NCBI GenBank assembly: GCA_964529265.1
Contig: CAZGVW010000216.1
Location: 1-9,583, forward strand
Direction of reading: 5' to 3'
Length of the DNA: 9,583 nucleotides
Source of the DNA: CAZGVW01 sp964529265
GTDB lineage: Bacteria; Planctomycetota; Phycisphaerae; Phycisphaerales; UBA1924
The notes below the pieces were generated by a model. The model was not told the DNA's origin and searched no databases. It saw nothing but the letters and a program-made list of their open reading frames with translations. The translations under genes were made by a program, and so were the position numbers. Each line of letters starts with the position of its first letter. The stretch's first letter is position 1. Below are positions 7,201-9,583 of this stretch, one piece after another.

Positions 7201-7274
7201 TCGACGGGAACGACGTCGTCGGGTTCGGAGACCTGCTGGTCGTACTGTCGGCGTGGGGTGCGTGTCCCGGGTGA
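4245..7274 (+). CDS. Large secreted double beta-helix protein with GC-type dockerin
   Basis: The protein has 1009 aa. ATG 4245 is chosen because GGGAG lies seven bases upstream and a good signal peptide follows, with cleavage predicted after A31 (TPAEA then DVIIV); the frame is open further up but only through the minisatellite. Residues 34-448 form a first right-handed parallel beta-helix (rungs such as DNVITSN, SRNTIAGN, RENVIIGN, TNNTIVAN) ending SPCVDAGDP...DIGADEV. An extra module of about 75 residues (329-404, including DDALVGAIINVDDQQ and TTITVIGD) is inserted before that ending. Residues 449-544 are a linker. Residues 545-950 are a second beta-helix with the same ending. Both begin with the identical DFLGKDIVVRS (68-78 and 579-589), which indicates internal duplication. 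The dockerin repeats are at 953-978 and 982-1007; the second has VGFGDL where VDFGDL is usual. The likely role is surface or extracellular polysaccharide binding or structure. No catalytic residues were recognised. Confidence 0.88.
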   Translation: MKIIRSGPRARGGLTTTLIVGLAVASTPAEADVIIVPDDYPAIQTAVVAAGDGDEIVVRPGTYMELVDFLGKDIVVRSTDPDDPGVVATTIIDGNGAGTIVTLSRGVIRGFTLRNGFADDGSAVYATGAAQVLDNVITSNTGTGITSAVFADGDVVVDGNRVCGNTSVGVTARTRTIVSRNTIAGNGPWGGVTAEHNSLVRENVIIGNRRNRGAGIYATGNAAIRSNLIVANWGSSEGGGVHVDDHFGAITNNTIVANVSRDSPSGIRADRGLVAGNIVAFSPSTGDAIRGGALASIDYNCVFGNNGPNGETGPNDVVSDPLFLAGPTGTWTDDASFDSESFSTTITDAAASFVDDALVGAIINVDDQQTLRFGIIANTQTTITVIGDASELAETGDVYQIFDVHIANDSPCVDAGDPVGDLASYVGADVDGEERIQDCAIDIGADEVTGAPTTVLVIESTMTTSELDVSRPDCFGLRAGTGRFNRFYATAPFVTLTASELFDGLPFRWVVGGDQGPFGEFTTNVKLNDHVLARAEYFPVSNTTRGTFFVRIQDAISSFITSPGDEIVAYPSVYDERLDFLGKDIVVRSVDPLDPAIVESTILDGAQIGPVVTLSTGEISGFTIRNGGSTNTAAGVAADGTSRVTHNIIEGNSAWQSGAGVAAAGAALIADNIIRDNYGTQTGGGIAARDDAVVIRNRIHGNIDVSQEGGGASVQDRVLFCDNIVTNNQANLGGGIRARGEALVLRNTFTGNVATNRGGGLYVNGDTTVAGNTIRGNMQENPELGGGGIYIGARDLVIDNAIIGNTSLGPGGGIHMTFGADVIGNTIVDNSCVGDGGGIFVSNLHEQFTLLHNVVAFNGGNYGVYSAEPIAIDYSCVFGNAGGGYGGLALPGAHDLAVDPMLAPDRIHLLAGSPCINAGDPRFVGVDEQTDIDGDARVLDGRVDIGADEVDDCPADLDDSGNVDFADLIAVLAAWGPCDATCPEDLDGNDVVGFGDLLVVLSAWGACPG

Positions 7275-7307
7275 ACGCGGGTGAGGCCCGGACAATCCGC
7301 CCTCGCT

Positions 7308-7395
7308 GCGCGACGGGGGTGGGACGCACGTTCGGGGGGCTGCGCGATGGGGGTGTAACCTGTGGTGCGGGGGTCTTTCGAACGTTCGGGGGGCT
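7308..7395. repeat. Composite repeat copy C: one 34-bp plus one 54-bp unit
   Basis: Unit boundaries are 7308-7341 and 7342-7395. The 54-bp unit is almost identical to that of copy A (both contain GTGTAACCTGTGGTGCGG) and keeps the palindrome CGAACGTTCG at 7379-7388. The hairpin that follows in copies A and D is damaged here: the left arm GGGCTGC is kept, but the right arm reads GCCCAGCC. The copy lies 34 bases after the beta-helix stop and 38 bases before the next start codon, so it probably forms the leader region of the following gene. Confidence 0.85.
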
Positions 7396-7432
7396 GCGTC
7401 GTGCCCAGCCGTGCCGTCTTGGAGCGCTCCCA

Positions 7433-8185
7433 ATGTCTTTCTCTCGAACCAGCGCACTTGACCGCCATGAGTATCAGCGACTCGCCGCGCAACTCCAAGA
7501 TGCTGGCGCCCGACCGTACATGAACGGTCGCCTCGTCCTTGCCATCGGTCGCACCGCTCCGGTCTTGCCATACGCCGGCAATAGCTTCGGGGTCTGCCAT
7601 GTGGACGAGCAGTGGCACATACTGCCTTGGTCTGGTCCTGTTTACTCAGTTCCGCACTCGACCGAAGTCTCTGACATTTGCCTGAGGCTTCTGGACTTCC
7701 CTACAGGCCGCTTTCTTACAGACGTTCCTGATGCGCTCGTTGCTGAGTTTCAGCTTTCGGCCCTTACCCCGAGCGAGCTTGATCGTTTCTCCCGCGCCGT
7801 CTACGAGGCCGAGTCAGAGTTTCCTTGCTCGGTGTCCTTCCACGACTTCTGCTCAGAGATTGCCGCGTATGGCCTGCACGTTGCGGGGGTCAATGATCTC
7901 CAGGCCTGCCGAGTTGCCGACTCGCCGGAGCCGCAACCGACGCACTACCTCTACTTCGTCCTGCACCGCAATCATTGGTTCGTAGTCGACTCCAGCGTGC
8001 GCGCCTATTCATGCTCGGATGAAGAGATCGCTGGACTATGCATCTACGCCTTCGAGGATCGCGACACCGCCAACATCCCGGACGACTTCCGCAAGGCCTA
8101 CTCCATGACGCCACTCGAGGACCCCAGCCGTAGTGAGGTTCTGGCGGTCCTCACTCGCTCTGGCTTGCTGCATCCGGCCACCTGA
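7433..8185 (+). CDS. Unknown 250-aa cytoplasmic protein
   Basis: ATG 7433 is preceded by GGAG at 7421-7424, a normal spacing. The frame is open upstream through repeat copy C, but that part is low-complexity repeat translation and is excluded. There is no signal peptide and no membrane segment. The sequence looks globular: an N-terminal helical lead (DRHEYQRLAAQLQDAG), beta-strand-like pieces (SFGVCHVDEQWHILPW, HYLYFVLHRNHWFVVDSS), seven cysteines and acidic C-terminal helices. I recognise no family. It uses codons such as CTT, TCT, GTT and TCA more freely than the beta-helix gene, suggesting separate origin. It is followed by the dioxygenase-like gene in the same direction after a 435-base gap. 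Confidence 0.7.
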   Translation: MSFSRTSALDRHEYQRLAAQLQDAGARPYMNGRLVLAIGRTAPVLPYAGNSFGVCHVDEQWHILPWSGPVYSVPHSTEVSDICLRLLDFPTGRFLTDVPDALVAEFQLSALTPSELDRFSRAVYEAESEFPCSVSFHDFCSEIAAYGLHVAGVNDLQACRVADSPEPQPTHYLYFVLHRNHWFVVDSSVRAYSCSDEEIAGLCIYAFEDRDTANIPDDFRKAYSMTPLEDPSRSEVLAVLTRSGLLHPAT

Positions 8186-8620
8186 CCACGTGACCACGCT
8201 CCATACGGCCGACCTATCTCCCGTGTGCTCGATGCGATTCACGCCACGATGAGGTCCATGTCTCCATCCGGGCTTCTGCCTGGTGCTCTCTTGTGGCAGG
8301 CCACTTATGGCAGGCCATTCAGCGTCGCTGCTTGCTCATCCGCGGTCGTGCATTGCCGTTGATCGTGCGCCTCTCGAACGGTGGTCGCAGCCGCTGCCTT
8401 CCTGGCCACAGTCGTCATTCTCGTTGGGTCCAGCCTGCTCTTCGCCGCCAGGTGCTCGCCGTCGTCCATGACAGACACCGTCCGGGGCACTGGCAAGGTC
8501 GGTAGTCTGTCGCACGCCGCGGGGCCCCGCGTCGCGTATGCGCACCATCCCGCAGCTACGATGTCCTCGGTGTTTCGGGCGGGCGCTGCCGGCCCGCCGG
8601 TGAGCTTCACGGTTAGCCAG
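8186..8620. other. 435-base spacer with direct repeat and a doubtful upstream extension
   Basis: No confident gene is seen between the unknown protein and the dioxygenase. It contains the direct repeat TGGCAGGCCA at 8294-8303 and 8308-8317. Each copy is itself a small inverted repeat, and the period is 14 bases, which would suit a dimeric regulator. The dioxygenase frame is open back to 8381 and would add a hydrophobic stretch (AAAAFLATVVILVGSSLLFAA). No ribosome binding site or homology supports that extension. No integron attC site was recognised. Confidence 0.4.
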
Positions 8621-9322
8621 ATGGTCGAACGCACAATCACGTCCGCAAGTGTGCACCAACTGGAGCGAGACGGTGTCCTCGTCATCCCCGAGGTCATCCC
8701 GTCAGATCGCTGCGATGAACTTCTCAGCGCACTCATTACTCTGGACACGGACGGCTCGCGGCGTCGTGGCGGTGTTCGCGACCTCTTTGCAGTTGCGCCC
8801 CTTGTTCGTGAGTTGGCGGCGTCCGCTCCGTTCCGTCGCATCGTTGACACCGTGCTCTCCCCGTCGGCCTTTCCTGTTCGCGCTATCCTCTTTGACAAGA
8901 CTCCACGCAGTAATTGGCACGTTGCCTGGCACCAGGACGTCACCATTGCCGTATCTGACCGTATGGAGTCCCTCGAGGGGTTCGGCCCCTGGTCTTCCAA
9001 GGCCGGGATCACCCATGTCCAGCCCCCTTCGAGCGTCCTCGAGCAAATGGTCACGCTTCGCCTTCACCTCGACCCGTGTGGTCCCGAGAATGCAGCGCTT
9101 CAGGTAATCCCCGGCTCACATCGAAACGGCATCTCAACCGACCGGCCCGACTTCGCCCAGGCTCTCGTCTGTCCAGTACCGCGGGGCGGTGTTCTCGTCA
9201 TGCATCCCCTGCTGTGGCACTGCTCGGGCAAGGCCCAGTCAGCTTCTCATCGGCGTGTTGTTCACCTTGAGTACGCCGACGCCGAGCTTCCAGAACCGCT
9301 TCGGTGGTATGAGCGGCGATAG
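8621..9322 (+). CDS. Phytanoyl-CoA dioxygenase (PhyH)-like Fe(II)/2-oxoglutarate oxygenase
   Basis: The protein has 233 aa from ATG 8621. This start puts the conserved opening helix and strand (VHQLERDGVLVIPEVIP) at residues 11-27, as in the family; earlier in-frame starts at 8381 and 8561 have no support. The iron ligands are visible: H104 and D106 in AWHQD, and the distal H200 in LLWHCSG. The arginine for 2-oxoglutarate binding is in SHRRVVHLEY (211-212). Other family signatures are FDKTPRSNW, LTLRLHLD-like TLRLHLDPCG, and QVIPGSHRNG. The enzyme should hydroxylate a small substrate using O2 and 2-oxoglutarate in the cytoplasm. The substrate cannot be inferred, because PhyH homologues act on many metabolites. 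All active-site residues are present, so it is probably functional. It may be co-transferred with the upstream unknown gene. Confidence 0.87.
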   Translation: MVERTITSASVHQLERDGVLVIPEVIPSDRCDELLSALITLDTDGSRRRGGVRDLFAVAPLVRELAASAPFRRIVDTVLSPSAFPVRAILFDKTPRSNWHVAWHQDVTIAVSDRMESLEGFGPWSSKAGITHVQPPSSVLEQMVTLRLHLDPCGPENAALQVIPGSHRNGISTDRPDFAQALVCPVPRGGVLVMHPLLWHCSGKAQSASHRRVVHLEYADAELPEPLRWYERR

Positions 9323-9348
9323 CCGGATTGCCCCTCTTCTCCATCTGG

Positions 9349-9489
9349 CTAATCGAGCAGCCAGGCGGCGCTGCCGCGGCGAGTCGTCGTGAATCTGACT
9401 CGCATGCCGGCGCGCCCGAGCATCTCGATCAGCGAGTCGGCGCTGAAGCGATCGATCTTGCCGCGCATCAGGTCGCTGATCCGCGTTCG
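9349..9489 (-). pseudogene. HigA/XRE-type antitoxin, C-terminal fragment
   Basis: Reading the minus strand from 9489 to the stop at 9351-9349 gives about 46 residues: ISDLMRGKIDRF, then SADSLIEMLGRAGMRVRF, then TTTRRGSAAWLLD. This is the second half of the helix-turn-helix domain of HigA-like antitoxins (HTH_37 type): the recognition-helix end 'SDLxRGKxxRFSxDxL' followed by the last helix. The first half of the protein, including the start and first helices, is missing. Homology stops where repeat copy D begins (9483-9490). No toxin gene is seen. In the intact gene this domain represses its own operon and neutralises a RelE-like toxin. Confidence 0.75.
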
Positions 9490-9564
9490 GGACCGTGCGC
9501 GATGGGAGTGGAACACGTGGTGCGGGGGTCTTTCGAACGTTCGGAGGGCTGCGTCGTGCAGCCC
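9483..9564. repeat. Composite repeat copy D: partial 34-bp unit, 54-bp unit and hairpin
   Basis: A partial 34-bp unit occupies 9483-9496. The 54-bp unit is at 9497-9550, with palindrome CGAACGTTCG at 9534-9543. The hairpin GGGCTGC/GCAGCCC follows at 9546-9564 with loop GTCGT and CTTT after it. The following bases (GCGTGACGTGGTG) match those after copy A at 317-328, so the longer element probably continues beyond the window. Confidence 0.85.
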
Positions 9565-9583
9565 CTTTGCGCGTGACGTGGTG

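Noticed and set aside
5514..7571. 685-aa open frame on the minus strand
   Set aside because: It is antisense of the second beta-helix half. The translation is Val/Asp/Arg-rich without domains, while the plus strand shows clear rungs and a dockerin.
8381..8620. N-terminal extension of the oxygenase with a membrane or lipoprotein signal
   Set aside because: A hydrophobic stretch exists, but there is no ribosome binding site, no family support, and low-complexity sequence follows up to the conserved start at 8621.
7396..9482. Integron cassettes with attC sites
   Set aside because: No GTTRRRY / RYYYAAC pair in suitable inverted arrangement was found after either gene, and no integrase is present.

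Overview
The window comes from a GC-rich bacterium, most likely a planctomycete of the Phycisphaerae/Phycisphaerales group. Three loci carry the 'GC-type' dockerin tail (paired repeats of the form C-x-x-DLDG-x-G-x-x-DF-x-DLL-x-x-L-x-AWG-x-C). There are also large secreted right-handed beta-helix proteins and the end of an OprP-like porin. This assignment rests on protein style alone. Layout: (1) 1-187 is the 3' end of a porin gene. (2) 188-805 is a gene-free composite repeat region: 34-bp and 54-bp direct repeat units plus six short perfect hairpins, five of which share a TCC loop. (3) About 806-1320 is the 3' remnant of a group II intron (end of the reverse transcriptase/maturase ORF, domain V, domain VI). 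It sits inside a second copy of the composite repeat. (4) 1379-1978 (minus) is a beta-helix gene fragment that has lost both ends. (5) 2114-2269 is a possible 51-aa small protein. (6) 2375-3103 is an intact secreted dockerin protein. (7) 3198-3335 (minus) is the start of an IS200-like/RAYT-type transposase gene with a strong ribosome binding site but no body. (8) 3601-3820 is a frameshifted dockerin tail. (9) 3987-4178 is a 28-bp minisatellite. (10) 4245-7274 is an intact 1009-aa secreted protein with two beta-helix domains and a GC-type dockerin. (11) 7308-7395 is another 34+54-bp repeat pair, followed by a 250-aa unknown protein (7433-8185) and a phytanoyl-CoA-dioxygenase-like protein (8621-9322). 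(12) 9349-9489 (minus) is the C-terminal stub of a HigA/XRE-type antitoxin, abutting a fourth repeat copy (9483-9564). The repeats and gene fragments alternate: nearly every broken gene ends at or near a repeat copy or mobile remnant. The two intact secreted proteins share a dockerin tail and so presumably a cell-surface anchoring or assembly route. The two genes at 7433-9322 look different in codon use from the beta-helix gene and lie between directly oriented repeat copies, suggesting an acquired cassette. I see no tRNA, rRNA or CRISPR array. The most interesting unexplained signal is the composite repeat, with its invariant 10-bp palindrome and its set of hairpins whose stems differ but whose loop is constant.
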